64,000 bases of DNA from Larix kaempferi (taxonomy: Eukaryota; Streptophyta; Pinopsida; Pinales; Pinaceae). The notes below the pieces were generated by a model. It searched no databases. It was not told the DNA's origin and saw only the letters and a program-made list of their open reading frames with translations. Below are positions 34,836 to 47,698 of the stretch, one piece after another (position 1 is the stretch's first letter; each line of letters opens with the position of its first letter). The translations under genes were made by a program, and so were the position numbers. The stretch lies in assembly GCA_027924585.1 (NCBI GenBank), contig BSBM01000370.1, positions 26,159,501 through 26,223,500 on the forward strand. The letters run 5' to 3'.

Positions 34836-37800
34836 GACATAGATATGTCAACAGGGGTTCACTTCGCACTGTTTTCAACAAACCTCGACACAACTCCCAT
34901 ATATATCGGCCCGGAAAGGTTTTATCCTTCCCAGCAACACCCGCAAAGCGAGTGAGGTCTCACCCGAGATACCTAAGGGGGCTATAGGAACCACGTTTCT
35001 GCATATTACAGAGGACATGCATCATTCACATTCAATCACAATGTAACTCAGAGATTGACATAATCGACATTCCCATTAGAACATAATCATCGCACTCTTG
35101 ACATATTAATCAGATCTACTCAATCGCAGATTATTAACCAATAAAGCATATCGCGTATTTATCCATACAACATATCGAACCTTACTGGAACAAAAATTCA
35201 GTCATACAGCAACAGTTTACACAGAGGCAAAGACATAAACAACATAATTCTTCTCATTATTCATCATCTCGCATTATACATTAGATAATCCATCCGGAGA
35301 GCCAACGCAATTTCAAAACAATACAGAAGCTGCGAACCTCACATCATATCTCAAGATAAAAGATAGGTCACGATATGATTCTTCCTCATGCTAGATGTCA
35401 AAAAATATGCCCTTAGGATTATAATTCTACTCCTATTTATAGGCTCACTTGGTTGTTACAACTTGGTCCAATGACCCATTAAATAACTAATTACTTAACC
35501 AATTGTTCCGCATTATTGGCTCTACTGCACTCTGCGACCAGTCCTTTTTCCAAGTTTATGACCCTTTCTTCGTCGATTTTACCAAACTTATATGCTTTAG
35601 ACACAAACTTATGGCTTGCCCTCAAGCCACCTCAGCTGGATGTTGCTGGTGCATTCACCTGCATTCTGAATTCATCGTATGCTGCATTAATCTAGTCGAC
35701 TGCTTCCTTGGCCGTTGCTTTCAGTGTTGCGTAGTCTTCCACTTCTTGTTCTGTTGGGTTCTCACCACCTATCTATTGTGCCTTCTCCATATTTTCCTTC
35801 ATACGCGTCGTTTCGGACATCGCTTCAACAACTAGCCACTCATATTTCATCTATAGTTCATCTAAGTGTGTCATTCTTCTTTGTTGCCTTGCTTGTGCCT
35901 TGTTGACACAATGTTGTAACTCTTTCAATTATGTGGCCTTCGTCATTTGCGCCAGTAGGGGAAACGCCTTAAGCGATCCCCTTAGTGCCTCTAGCTACGC
36001 TTCCTCCTGGCCGAGTTGCACATTTAGCTAGTGCAACTGTTCATCTTCGACAAGACTTCCCCAAAATTATGTCACATATTCTGCGATGCTCTGAGTTTCT
36101 AGTTTCTCTAATTCCACAATTTCTATCATGGCCTCCTTAATGGAACTATTCCTTCCCTCTATTTGCTCTGGAGGTGTGCTCGGCACTTCCCTTGTCTGTA
36201 ATTCCTCATACTCTTTTCAGAGGTCTGCGATGACTGCACCGAACCTCAATACCTTTTCTTCCGTAAGCATATCTTTGCCTATCTATGGTGCGTTTTCACA
36301 TGCCATTGAAATATCATGTTCCAATATTTTATGTCCTCTACCACCTATGCCCTTTCACTCATTACCAGTTATTTGTCTCCACGAATCCGTTCAATCTCTG
36401 CTTCAATGCTTCACACCTGCCTCTTGTAGATGGCTATTTGATCATGCCCTGAAGCTTCACGATCATTGATATTTTCTCTTACTGCGATGTGAGTGTGATG
36501 CATCATGAACATCGGCAGCATGTTCATGTCCATGCTAATCAAATATCTCCCTCGCAGTGCATCATCCAAATCTTCATCTCCTGTCGTGATTGCATTGGGT
36601 ACTATTTGCACAATTTGCCTCTGAGTGTCGATATCCACATTGACCCTTCCTACCTCTGATTGACTCGACCCCACTTGTCCTTATGGTAGCCTTGTTTTTA
36701 TGACTGCATTGCTTAGCATCTACAATAGCTGCAATACCTGATGGATATATTCAGTTGCATGTTGCGTGACTTTCATGCAGTTCTACTCTTCCATAATCAT
36801 TATATTATCCAGTAACTTGTTCATTTTTTCGTCGGGGAGACCGACAGTAGTGCTCCCCTCATTTCGCTCCATCTTATTCTTCGTTCTTGCTTCCTGTTGT
36901 TGCTCCTCTAGCTCTGAATATGTCAGAGTGGCTGATGATGCTCAATCGTTGCTTGCGATGCACATTTGTTCATCCGCATCATACTCTTCATCGTCTGAAT
37001 CATTTGTTTCTTCTTGGGATTTTGGTATGTCTGTTGGCTGCCCATCCTCGGGGTCTGACAGTTGATCCTCATTCACTAGAACTTTCCATTCTTCCATTCA
37101 TTCTTGCACAATGGCATCCATTTCTGCTTTGCTCAGCTTGTATTGCGTCGTGAGCCACTTCTTTTGTGGGTCTTCACGTGCTTGAATGAATATTGCTTGC
37201 GGTCCCACACAAACCCTTGCGATTCTCCTATGATTCTTTGTTGTCTCTTCTGTTAGTCGTGAAATCTTCACCGCTTTTGTTCACAACACTTCTAGGTAAA
37301 TATAAAATTGAATGTTATTACCTTTTTTCCTCTCCTTGTCGTTTAACTCCCACAAATTCTTATATCGTGCCCCTCGACACACTTTGGCTACTTTTGTCTC
37401 CATACCCTAGTACTACGGTGGCTCCATCCATGCAAATAGCACAATTAATAACAAAAGCCATGAGTATGTGAATGGCTTACCTTTTTCCCGGATTTCTACC
37501 ACATCCTCCATTAGCTCATTTAACAAAAATAACGACCAATTCATTTGAACTCCAACCGCACATTGTTCCACTGATGCAATCACCCCTAATGTACACTGAT
37601 TAGGGTGATTCTTCCTTACAATCTTGATTGCCAGCAACTTCGCTGCGATCCTAATGGCCTGATTGTTGATCGTTTCGATCAAGTATCCTCGGTTGTTTTT
37701 CTCCACCCCATACTTGGTCTTCATCTTCGCAGCTAACTTCTTATCATTGTCCTTCCCTTGGAAGTATTGCGAAGGTTCGACCTCGACCTTGGGTAATCCA

Positions 37801-38800
37801 ATGATCTGCGATATAAGGTCGACGGTGATCATAATCTTCGTATCCAACCATAAGTATCCACAGTGAAAGAAAACCAACAGTTTCTTTATACATGCATTCA
37901 CTTCTGCTGATCTCCCAAAATGCGGCATGTGAATTATTGATAGGATCCCTGATCATTCCAAGTCCAACGCCCACTTCATTGGTTCCCTCATGATTGGACC
38001 TCCATCTCCATGCCTTTTCTCCATGTATGTGCATTGTATGCATTTTGGATATGCCAAAATATCATGGTCGTTGCACTATATTTTTTGCAATCACTACAAT
38101 ATATCTCTGGTGGTATGAATGCCCTCTGGTGTCACTGGCTCCTTGATAGTGTACTTGGCATTCTTACCCAGTATTACTAACGGTTCCCCTTCCTTTGACA
38201 GTGGCACATACCCTGGAATTTTTGCGAGTGTCGGACATTGCTGTCTTCCCCTTGCTTATGTCGTTTCTTCTTACGCGACCCCTGATGTGCATGCTTCTCC
38301 TCCTGTCATCGTGGCTCTTTCCGAGGCATGAGTGGTCTTCGTTCTTCTTTCTGAACTTTCCTGTCAGGTGGCACTTCTCTTCTTCCTAAATATCCACACT
38401 GGTGCGGATGCAATTTCTAGTCATTCTTCAACAATGTTCGCCCAGGGTTGTTCCTGTGTGCTCGTGCTGGAGATTACATACACCATTGCAAATTTCTAAC
38501 TTCACTTTTGTTAGTCTTCACTTGACTCTTCTTGGACAATTCTCATAATGCAAAATGGGTCGAACTGTTCATCTTTGCATGTTTTTATAGGTTTGGTTTC
38601 CTGCTCTCCATCCATTGAGTCAATTTCAGACAATAATTTCCAAATCCTCCATCGATTTACCGAATATTTCTCCCTCTTTGGCCATTAAAAGTCCCTTCAT
38701 CCACCTGCTCCATCATGCGCCGCGCATTAACTACTGCACCCAAATCCGTCGTCGATTTACCCAATCCTTCCTCGATTTACCCAAATCGGTGCAATGATGC
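34836..38800 (-). mobile_element. family X copy 2, degenerate retroelement
   Basis: Starts with the same TTGACATAGA terminus as copy 1, preceded by X interior, so X lies within or beside X. An LTR-like leader (34836 to about 35680) has a minus-strand TATA motif, CTATAAATAGG, near 35435. A coding region on the minus strand follows. The far end, near 38800, passes into repeat B. I could not identify a second LTR, primer site or any RT, so the family is probably non-autonomous or its pol is lost. Confidence 0.55.
35690..38130 (-). pseudogene. family X ORF, unknown function, decayed
   Basis: Reading from 38130 down: a leader with GIHTTRDIL, then the best preserved part at 37928-37413 (HCGYLWLDTKIMITVDLI, IGLPKVEVEPSQYF, KYGVEKNNRGYLIETINNQ, NWSLFLLNELMEDV, FTYSWLLLLIVLFAW). 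An acidic stretch (SQEETNDSDDEEYDADEQM) and a Lys/Glu/Leu-rich, probably coiled-coil tail reaching 35690 follow. Stops and shifts interrupt it. The pattern resembles uncharacterised proteins common in conifer repeats and, loosely, plant-mobile-domain-like ORFs. Its role is unknown; a structural or DNA-binding product is only a guess. Confidence 0.5.
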
Positions 38801-38960
38801 GACATTAAATCCATATGCTTATATTGAAATGTTACCACTTTAGATGGTGCAAAAGTCATTAGCTTTACCTTTTTTTTAGGAGTTACCATCTATAATTCTA
38901 AGAGAACACACTTTTTCCAAAAAATCTGAATTTGGAGGCAAATTTGTATCAACCCATGAA
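38800..38960 (+). repeat. dispersed repeat B, copy 2
   Basis: Matches 14712-14870 in the same orientation over about 150 bp. Here it follows family X and precedes copia-type fragment A2. Confidence 0.8.
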
Positions 38961-39289
38961 TCAAGGATAAAAATTGAAGTTGTCATTGCTCATCAAGAGC
39001 CTTCTAGCTCGTCATAGAAGAGTAAAATTGCTAGAATGCCTTACTTGCTTGTCAATAAATATACTCAAAACCTTATATCGCTCTTGTAGCATGTCGAAAC
39101 GTTCTAGTTATCTCGAAATTTCCTTTAAGAATTAAAAGAATATCTTGGAAGTATATGGATATTAAATTAATAAATACTTTAATACAGCTGACCAATTATT
39201 TCCGATAAAAAAACACTCTTTCTATTATTTAAGGAACCTTTTTGTCCAATCGCGACATAGACAAAGGTTTTCTATTTTCTATTTTCAAG

Positions 39290-40440
39290 CCTATATATAT
39301 AGTTTACAGATGGTTACATAACGACTCGTCGGTTCACTAACCAACGTGACTAACTAACTCTACATGTGGTGATCGACACGACGGTTTGACATGTTCTCCG
39401 AAGTGGTCAAACGGAGGACATAGTTGGGTGACCGACCTAGCCTCCTCCAACATCTCCCCCACGAACAAGATCTTTCTTCATCCCGAAGAAATCAGAAAAT
39501 AAGTGGATCTAGATAAACAGATGAACTTCACCGTGGCTTGTCTTGTAACTAAGTGTAGACAATTGATGACTCTGAGCTGGTACCTACTACTATTGTGGTT
39601 GGAAATGGGTCCTCAAGTCTGGTAGCATGTCCATGGCTCTACAACATGGTCTGGCTCGAGTCTAGGAGTTGGTAGACGAAAGCTGTCAACTTGGCTATTC
39701 TTAGATGACTGCTGCAAGCCTAGCGTTAACGACAGTGGCAGATCATGTTGTTTTAGAGAAGGAAGTTTCCAAGAAACTAGGTACATGGAACAATAATCTT
39801 CTCACGTACGCTCCAACTTGTACACCAATCAGTTAGTGAAAGAAGAATGACAAAAACGTGATTGGTGGCAAGGAACATAATGACAAATCCTAGTCTTGGG
39901 GATTCGAGAATGCTCGAAATGCCCATATATCATGGTGTGGTGAGGATTTGTCAGGGAACTGATGTCAAAATGATCATATATCATGAAGAGAACTGGGGAG
40001 TGACCATAAGACTCAAGTATTCCTGATAAAACAACAAAGGAAAGGGAACAAAGGTGGTAAATTAGAGTGCCATGACTTCATGAAGATTTCATTTTCCCGC
40101 GATATGGGGTATGTTTTATCCTATATATAGTGAGTAGCTAGTGAATCGGTGAATTGAATGGGATGGGACAGATGGGGAACGGTAATTATAACAGTATGGC
40201 GCGATGGTGGTCATAGATATCATCTGTAGAGACTGTAGATTTTGCTAGAGTAATTGTACATGTATCACTCCAAAGGATTGTATGCTAACATGGCAATGGT
40301 TTATACGATGAAATTCTGAAATGGCGGTTATCCTGACGGTGGTAATAGTGAATGATGGTTTGTACCACTTGTGTGAATAAAATAATCTCATCATGCTTTA
40401 GTCGACATTATGTCTTGTCACGAACAATTGATAGTGATGA
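39290..40440 (-). mobile_element. copia-type element fragment A2
   Basis: Second copy of fragment A1: the end of an LTR (to 39452, CCTCCTCCAACA), the polypurine tract (TCTCCCCCAC), then about 1 kb of matching internal sequence ending near 40440 (CATTATGTCTTGTCACGAAC). The first part of the LTR is missing relative to A1. No coding domain. Confidence 0.68.
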
Positions 40441-40544
40441 TGATGATTCAATTCTGACCATTTAGATTGAAATGGTACCATTAATATCCTTAATATTCGT
40501 TTATAATATCTTTAGACTAATTTTAAAAATAAAATATGCCATGT

Positions 40545-43215
40545 TTCACAATTTGAGCGTTCCACGTGTCACCCTGCGAAATTAGATGTCGACATTTTAA
40601 CAACAAAATTTATAGAAATTTTGATTCAAAAAGTTTGCTAGCAAGTTAAAATTTTGTCAGAGAAAGAGTGGTCTCTCTTTCCTTAGTTTGTTCTATTTTG
40701 GGGTGTTGGAAGTAGATGCCAAGGAGAAAGAGCATCAACTCCTTCCTCCAGGGATGTTTTTTAGGAGTCGAAAAATTAGATATCGGCACTCTAAACACAA
40801 ATTTCATAGGAACATTGCTTCATGCAGTTTGCTAGCAAGTGGAAATATTCTCAGACAAAGAGCGGCTGCTCTTTCTTCAAGTTGTTTTATTTTTACAATT
40901 CCCTCATAAATGAAGGGGCAACCAACCCTTCTTCTTCCCAATATTCTTTTCATAATAGTTTTTTACTGCAAAAAGGGTTGGTTGATCCTTCTTGTTTTTC
41001 CATTCTGGGTATAGGTGAATTGTTGGATATAGGTGTTCACAATTATGTACTAAACGAAGGGGGGACCGATCTTTCTTGTTGGAAAATGGAATTCGGGACA
41101 AACATTTTTTATATGTTATAACTTAGCTGATTTTCGGGTCCCTACTATTTATAGTAGAAGTCGGAAGTTGAGAATTGTCATCCTAGCCTTCATAGATTAA
41201 ATATTTTTACATTTATCTCGTAAATGAAGGGTTGGCCGACCCTTCCTCCAGGGATAGATTTTAGGAGTGGGTAAAGTAGATATCGTCACTCTAAACACAA
41301 ATTTCATATGAACATTGCTTCACACAATTTGTTGGAAAGTGTAAATATTCTCGGAGAAAGAGTGGCCACTCTTTCTTCAAGTCGTTCTATTTTTACAATG
41401 CCCTCATAAATGAAGGGGCGGCTGACCCTTTGTCTTCCCAGTATTCTTTTCATAATATTTTTAGACCGTGAGAAGGGTCGTTCAATCCTTCTTGTGTTTT
41501 CCATCCTAGATATAGGTGAATTGTTGGATATAGGTGTTTACAATTATCTACTAAGCGAAGGGACGACTGATCCTTCTTGTCGGAAAATGAAACTCGGGAC
41601 AATTTTTTTTTATATGTTATAACTTAGTTGATGTCTGGATCCCTACTATTTACAAGTGAGTAGGAATTAAGGAATTGTCGGCCTAGCCTTCGTAGATTAA
41701 ATATTTTTACATTTCTCTCGTAAATGAAGGGTCGACTGACCCTTCTTGTGCTCATTATTCTTCCAGTGTTCACCAATTTGGATATACATGAATTGACGTG
41801 CTAGCCTTCGTAGATTGAATATTTTTACAATTCTATCATAAATGAAGGGGCATCCGATCCTTCTTCCGCCCAGTATTCTTTTCATAATAGTTCTAGACTG
41901 CAAGAAGGGTCATTCAATCCTTCTTGTGTTCACCATTATAGATATAGGGAATTTTTGGATATAAGTGTTCATAGTTATCTACTAAACGAAAGGGTTACCG
42001 ATAATTCTTGTCGGACAATGGAAGTTGGAACAAACATTTTTTATATCTTATAACTTAGCTTATGTCCGGATCCCTACCATTTAGAGAGGAATTCAGAAGT
42101 TGGGAATTGTCAACCTAGCCTTCGTAGATTTAATATTTTTACATCTCTCTCGTAAATGAATGGTCGGCCGACCCTACTTGCACTCAATATTCTTCCATTG
42201 TTCACCCTTCTGCATATACTTGAATTGACGGCCTAGCCTTCGTAGGTTTAATATTTTTACAATTCCCTCATAAATGAAGGGGCGACCAATACTTCTTGTT
42301 CCTAGTATTCTGTTCATATAGTTCTAGACTGCAAGAAGGGTCGATCAATCCTTCTTATGCTTAGTATTATTCAAGTGTTCACCATTTTGGATATACATGA
42401 ATTGATGGCCTAGCCTTCATCGGTTGAATATTTTTACAATTCCCTCATAAATGAAGGGTCAACCGACCCTTCTTCTGCCAAGTAATATTTTCATAATAGT
42501 TATAGACTACAAGAAGGGTCGGTCGATCTTTCTTGTGTTCGACATTCTAGATATAGGGAATTGTTGGATATAGGTGTTCACAATTATATACTAAATGAAG
42601 GGGCGACCGATCTTTCTTGTTGGAAAATAGAGGTGGGAAAAACATATTTTATATATTATAACTTCGCTGATGTCTGGATTCCTACTATTTACAGCGGAAT
42701 TCGGAAGTCAGGAATTGTTGGACTAGACTTCATAGATTAAATATTTTTACATTTCTCTCGAAAAAAGGGTCGGTCAACCCTTCTTGTGCTGAGTATTCTT
42801 CCAAAGTCCACCATTTTGGATATACATGAATCGACGGCCTAGCCTTCGTATGTTGAATATTTTTACAATTCCCTCATATATGAAGGGTCAGACGACCCTT
42901 CTTCTGCCCAGTATTCTTTTCATAATAGTTCTCAATTGAAAGAAGGGCCGGTCTATCCTTCTTGTGATCGCCATTCTGGATATAGGGAATTTATGGATAT
43001 AGGTGTTCACAATTATCTACTAAACAAGGCGCATCCAATCCTTCTTGTCGGAAAACAGAAGTCTGAACAAACATTTTTTATCTGTTATAACTTAGCTGAT
43101 GTCCGGATCCCTACTATTTACAATGGAAGTCGAAATTTGGGAATTGTCGACCTAGACTTTATAGATTAAATATTTTTACATTTCTCTCGTAAGCAAAGGG
43201 TCGGTTGACCCTTGT
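40545..43215 (+). repeat. right part of the satellite block
   Basis: Begins with the 192-bp units (40590 and 40780, with a further copy near 41280), then about five 430-bp monomers. These repeat the CATAATAG landmark at about 40950, 41455, 41885, 42315, 42490 and 42925, with some partial units. Palindromic GAAGGGTCGACCGACCCTTC-type motifs recur throughout. It ends at about 43215, where non-repetitive sequence leading to the DUF7869-like gene begins. Confidence 0.87.
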
Positions 43216-43295
43216 TATTGACTTATTTGATAATATATACTAGTAAAAAAAATTATTACTTGTTTAAAATAAATATTATTTTTAATGTGCTCATG

Positions 43296-43415
43296 TTATT
43301 TTATATTTCGTAAATCGCTTCGGAAATGGATTTTGGTTCTCAACAATGTGTCCTATTGTTTTAAATTTCAGAAATTGCTTCTGAAATGGATTGTGGTTCT
43401 CAACAATGTGTGGAC
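43296..43415 (+). repeat. 60-bp tandem duplication spanning the start codon
   Basis: Two adjacent copies, 60 bp apart, share GAAATGGATT(T/G)TGGTTCTCAA, so ATG occurs at 43326 and at 43386. The first frame stops after 13 codons, while the second continues for 198. TTTTAAATTTCAG between them also resembles a splice acceptor. Confidence 0.75.
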
Positions 43416-46400
43416 CTCCTTTTGAATGGATTGAAAGTTACTGAAGGAAGCTCTTTTCCAGAAAGAAAAATATTGCATAATATCGAGATTCATGATGGAT
43501 GTATCATTGTAAATGTTACCAAGACTTTAAATGCAAGTCTTCAATTTCCCTATCCATCAAAAGGTGCAGATACATTGTCAGAGGTAGTTGGTCGGTATAT
43601 TCAATGTCCTGCATCTAAGATCATTAACCACATTCGATCTACTCTTCACGATAATGAGGTGAATGATATACCAGCTTCTACTTCGATGAGTGTAGAACAT
43701 ATCATAACAATTGAGAATAAATATTCTTTTATTATGAGAAAAGTTAAGTTGTTACATACGTGTTCAAAATACAAGGATTGCATTTCCATAGGTTTTGTAA
43801 CAAATGTGAGTGGGATTGATTTTGTTGGGGGAACATTTTTGGGTGACTTCTCCTTTGGTATTCTGGTGGATGAAGTGTTGTTTTCTTGTATGGCATGTTG
43901 TCCAGGGTTGAGAAGTGGAGGTTTTGTTGTATGGCCAATTAAAAGAATCATAGATTTTAATAAGAAACATTGCTTTCGTTGAAAGCAATTTCAACAATAA
44001 TCAATCTGAAACTACTTTGAAAGTATTAAGATAAAATCACAATATCAAGTTTGTGGGAGAGAAAGTTAATTTGATACATTGATGTTCTTTAAATCCACAT
44101 TATGTTTCGCGGGGAATAGTGTCAACTATTTTTTAAGGAGGCATTGTACAATTCAAACCACTAGATATTGGTGAGTTTGGTATTTTAGTTCATAAAGTCT
44201 TCTGCAATTGCAAGGATTTTGGTGTATTTGAAGGCTCTCTTGTAAGATGGCCTTACAATTTGCTTGACCTCAATGATGTTCCTTTGGATGTTATACTAAA
44301 AAAGAAAACAGATGAAGACATGGTCAATATTTGTAATATTGTTGAAGAATGTCCTTTACAGATGGTCCTTTCAAGTACTACCCATTGTGAATATACAAGT
44401 GTTAAAGGTAATGGAATAAGGCCATACAATTCCGTAAAGCGACAAGCTAGAACTAAAATTTCTGGAAGAAATTCAAAATCGGTACCTTACAGGCTTGGAA
44501 TTGATCAAGGTGCATTCCTTTCAAAAATTGTCACTGAACATTGTTGCTCAAATCTTTGTATCTCAAAAATTCCACTTCAATTGATAGTTGAATGTGTGAA
44601 TAAATTTCATAGTATGAATGGAAATTCAAGAAGACGGTATGTTATAAATTCTATGGGATCAAATTTGCTTGTGTCCAAAGAAGGATATGACAGAAAAATT
44701 ATCATGTTTACAATGAGATTAGACACAATAGACGTATGTCAAAATGCATGGTATAAACTCCATGGGATAAAAAGGAGCACTTTCTACAATTATTAAAGCA
44801 TGTTCTTGAATGGTGATGTGAGAGCTGTGCATGGTAACAGTGGCTTGGAAAAATCTAGGGCGAACATTGTTGCACTGGTAGCTACTATTAATAAAATTGT
44901 AGAAGAGAATTCAAACAAATCTCCACATCTTACACGATTAATCAGTGAAGATGGAACAAGAACAACCTTGAAATTATTGCCATATAATATGTCCCATGGT
45001 TTGTTGCGAAAAATGGCAAATGAATAAATTGAAAGTATTGGTTTGCCTCCAGTATCACAATCCTCCTTTAGCAAGGTGATGAGAGAATATTTTCAAGATG
45101 TTAAAATTTATAAATCAAACTCCTCTTCAAGGTGTAATGAGTGCATTACAATACATGATAGGATTAAGGAGACCACTGATCTAACTAAGGTGGAAAGGTT
45201 GCGAGGACATCAGGAAGCTCATAATAAATATATCGCAAGTTGTCGCCAAGTATATTATTCTCACATATTAGCTTCACAAAAAAATCTAAATACTTTTTCT
45301 ATGTATTGTTCATGACAAAATGGATAAGTAGAAGACTTCAATTCCAAGGATGGGTAAGAAGGCAAAATATTTTAGTAATGTTATGAATATTCCCATATCA
45401 TTGATTGGAATGTTGACTCATGGGCATGAGACTGGGGGTTTTCGCCATTTCAGCCTCTCATTTTTAGAGATGGGATCGAATTTCACTGTGACATCCCTGG
45501 CTAAATGCTTGAAGAGCCTTGAAGAACCAGTGGTTGATAAATATGGTGATTTTCTCCACAAAGGCAGAAAATCTAAGCACCAATTGCATGATGCTATATT
45601 GCAATCAGAGTCATATGAAAAGTGTGTGATATAAAGACACAAGATGTAATGCAACATGATATATTGTGTGTTGATGGTACTAATCAATGCATGCCAGATA
45701 GAAAACTACCACCCATATTGTTGTTGCAAATGGATAATTGTTCAGGCGATAACAAAAACCGCTTTGTATTCGCATTTTTATCTCTTTTAACAACAAGGAG
45801 AGTGTTCAAGATAGTTGAATTTGGATTCCTCCCGGTTGGACACACCCATGAAGACATAGATGGAACTTATTGAAATTTATCAGTAAAGCTAATGGACAAG
45901 GATATATTTTCACTCTCAGAAATTATGGATACGTATAGGACATGTGAAGATCATAATTTCTATGTCCCTTATCTAATTGATGAACTTTATGATTTTAAGA
46001 GTTTTGTGAAACCCTGCCTTTTGGATGGAAATGCCAAAATCATCAGTATCAAAAAATGGCAGCTTTTTAAATTTCAATTCATAGATAACATTCCAGTCAT
46101 GCAATGGAGGGAATCACTTTGGGATGAAGCTTGGTTGTCTCCTATTCATCTGTGGCAGTCATTTCCAGATGGTAGCACAGAATTTCCGGTGGGGAATCCT
46201 AGGTTATTAAATATGAAATGAAAAATACCTCCAAACATTGACGAAATAAAAAAAAAGGAATAGAAACATATATTTCATTCTGGAATCGAGGGATTGAGTG
46301 AACAATTTTGGCATCCCAAGTTAAATTATTGGGAGGATGTATATAAAGCTTTGGATAGTCCATTCGAGAGTGTTGATCAATCATCAACTGACTTTTGGCC

Positions 46401-46950
46401 ATGGACAAGCCATTATATTCATAGTAGTGAACCTACAAGATCTGAACATGAAATTATGGATTCCTATTTGAAGGAAATTGTTCCTGCTTTGCAGGATTGC
46501 TATGTTGGACCAGTATGCAACAATCCTACAAATGAATTCATTCCAAGATTGGATGTTGTAAATGGCCAAATGGTCATTGTGTAATCACCAAAGCCAGATT
46601 GTGCAATATGGCTAGGTAGGGCAATTTGTAATATTTATCAGGATTCAGATGCTAGTACTCTTGGGTCTTACGAAGTAGAGGTGCAATGGTGGAAGCCAAC
46701 ATGAGCATTGAAGGATCTGAATGTCTTGTACAAAAACTGCTTAAATAGAAATAAAAAATGGGTTGTTGGTGCAGAAGAAAATATGATGATCGATGTAAAT
46801 ACCATCATATGGGCATGGTCACAAAGGCTAGGATGGACAGGAGAAAAAATTAGAATAAACAAGAAGGGCCTTGCAGCAGTTAAGGTACAACAAGAATATA
46901 TGGGGCATAGTGTTGAGAGTGGGATGGATGTTCCTACAGATATCGTTTGA
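43326..46950 (+). pseudogene. DUF7869-like, transposase-like gene, decayed
   Basis: A plus-strand coding region of roughly 1,180 codons. The first part (ATG 43386 to 43982) ends in a module of about 70 residues (KLLHTCSKYKDC ... GGFVVWPI) that appears again, degenerate, at about 44065-44260 (GEFGILVHKVF ... GSLVRWPY). Then come paired cysteines (CCSNLC, 44551-44568), VCQNAWYKLHGI, a HGN motif, CNEC with QVYYSHILAS, GHETGGF, QMDNCSGDNKN (Asp at 45733-45735) and GHTHEDIDG (45838-45864). This series fits my memory of DUF7869-type proteins, whose conserved D and E residues suggest an RNase H-fold transposase. Frame 1 dominates from 44260; breaks include TAA 44794, TAA 45025, shifts near 45311 and 45634, TGA 46219, TAG 46261, TAA 46582 and TGA 46702. 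No inverted termini were found. Confidence 0.68.
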
Positions 46951-47279
46951 TGTGATCTTATCTCAACAAATTTATATTTTGTTACAATCCTTCTAGTCTG
47001 TCTATCAACCTGGCTGGGCGAGAAAACGTCGGGCATCTGGAACATCCATGAGCCTCTAGTCATTTGAGGAAAATTACCACTGTGTTGCAGAATACACCGT
47101 TTACTGGTTACTACTGTGTAAGTAAGTTGTCCCTATACAGATTACATAGAGAATTCCTGCCTCGTTTGGAAACTACTAAAATTATATATGTAAAAAGATA
47201 TTTATTCTTGATATTGTATCAAAAAAGAAACAATAACTAATAAACATGTTATTCAAACAAGGACTGAATATTATAGACA

Positions 47280-47640
47280 TTGCACTTTTCACCTTTGAAG
47301 ATTGCACATTTCCAAATAAAAATTGCACTTTTCAAATCAAAATTTTCATTTTTTGATTTGAAATTCACACTTTTCAAATAAAAATTGCATTTTTTTATTT
47401 GAAATTCACACTTTTCAAATCAAAATTTGCATTTTTTGATTTGAAATTCACACTTTTTGAATTGAAATTCATAGTTTCATAATAAAAAACTGCAATTTTA
47501 GGGTTCATAAGTAGTCAAAAAACACACTATTCGAATATAAAAACACACTTTTCAAAGCCAATATTGCCACTTTCATTACCTAGTTTTGCACTTTAGAAAG
47601 GTTGATATTGACACTTTCAAAGTCTAAATTCACACTTTCT
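47280..47640. repeat. palindromic tandem repeat, AT-rich
   Basis: Several units of about 45 bp built on AATTCACACTTTTCAAAT and TTTTTTGATTTGAA. Within a unit, TTCAAATCAAAA and TTTTTGATTTGAA are inverted copies, so each unit can fold back on itself. Units decay towards 47640 but keep the phrase CACACTTTC. Confidence 0.78.
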
Positions 47641-47698
47641 TAGTCCAAAATTAGCCTAATATGTCCAAATTTAATGAAATGGGCGTTATAAGCTAGGG

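Noticed and set aside
43646-43997. Minus-strand frames opposite the DUF7869-like gene
   Set aside because: They mirror the plus-strand coding region; domain motifs are only on the plus strand.
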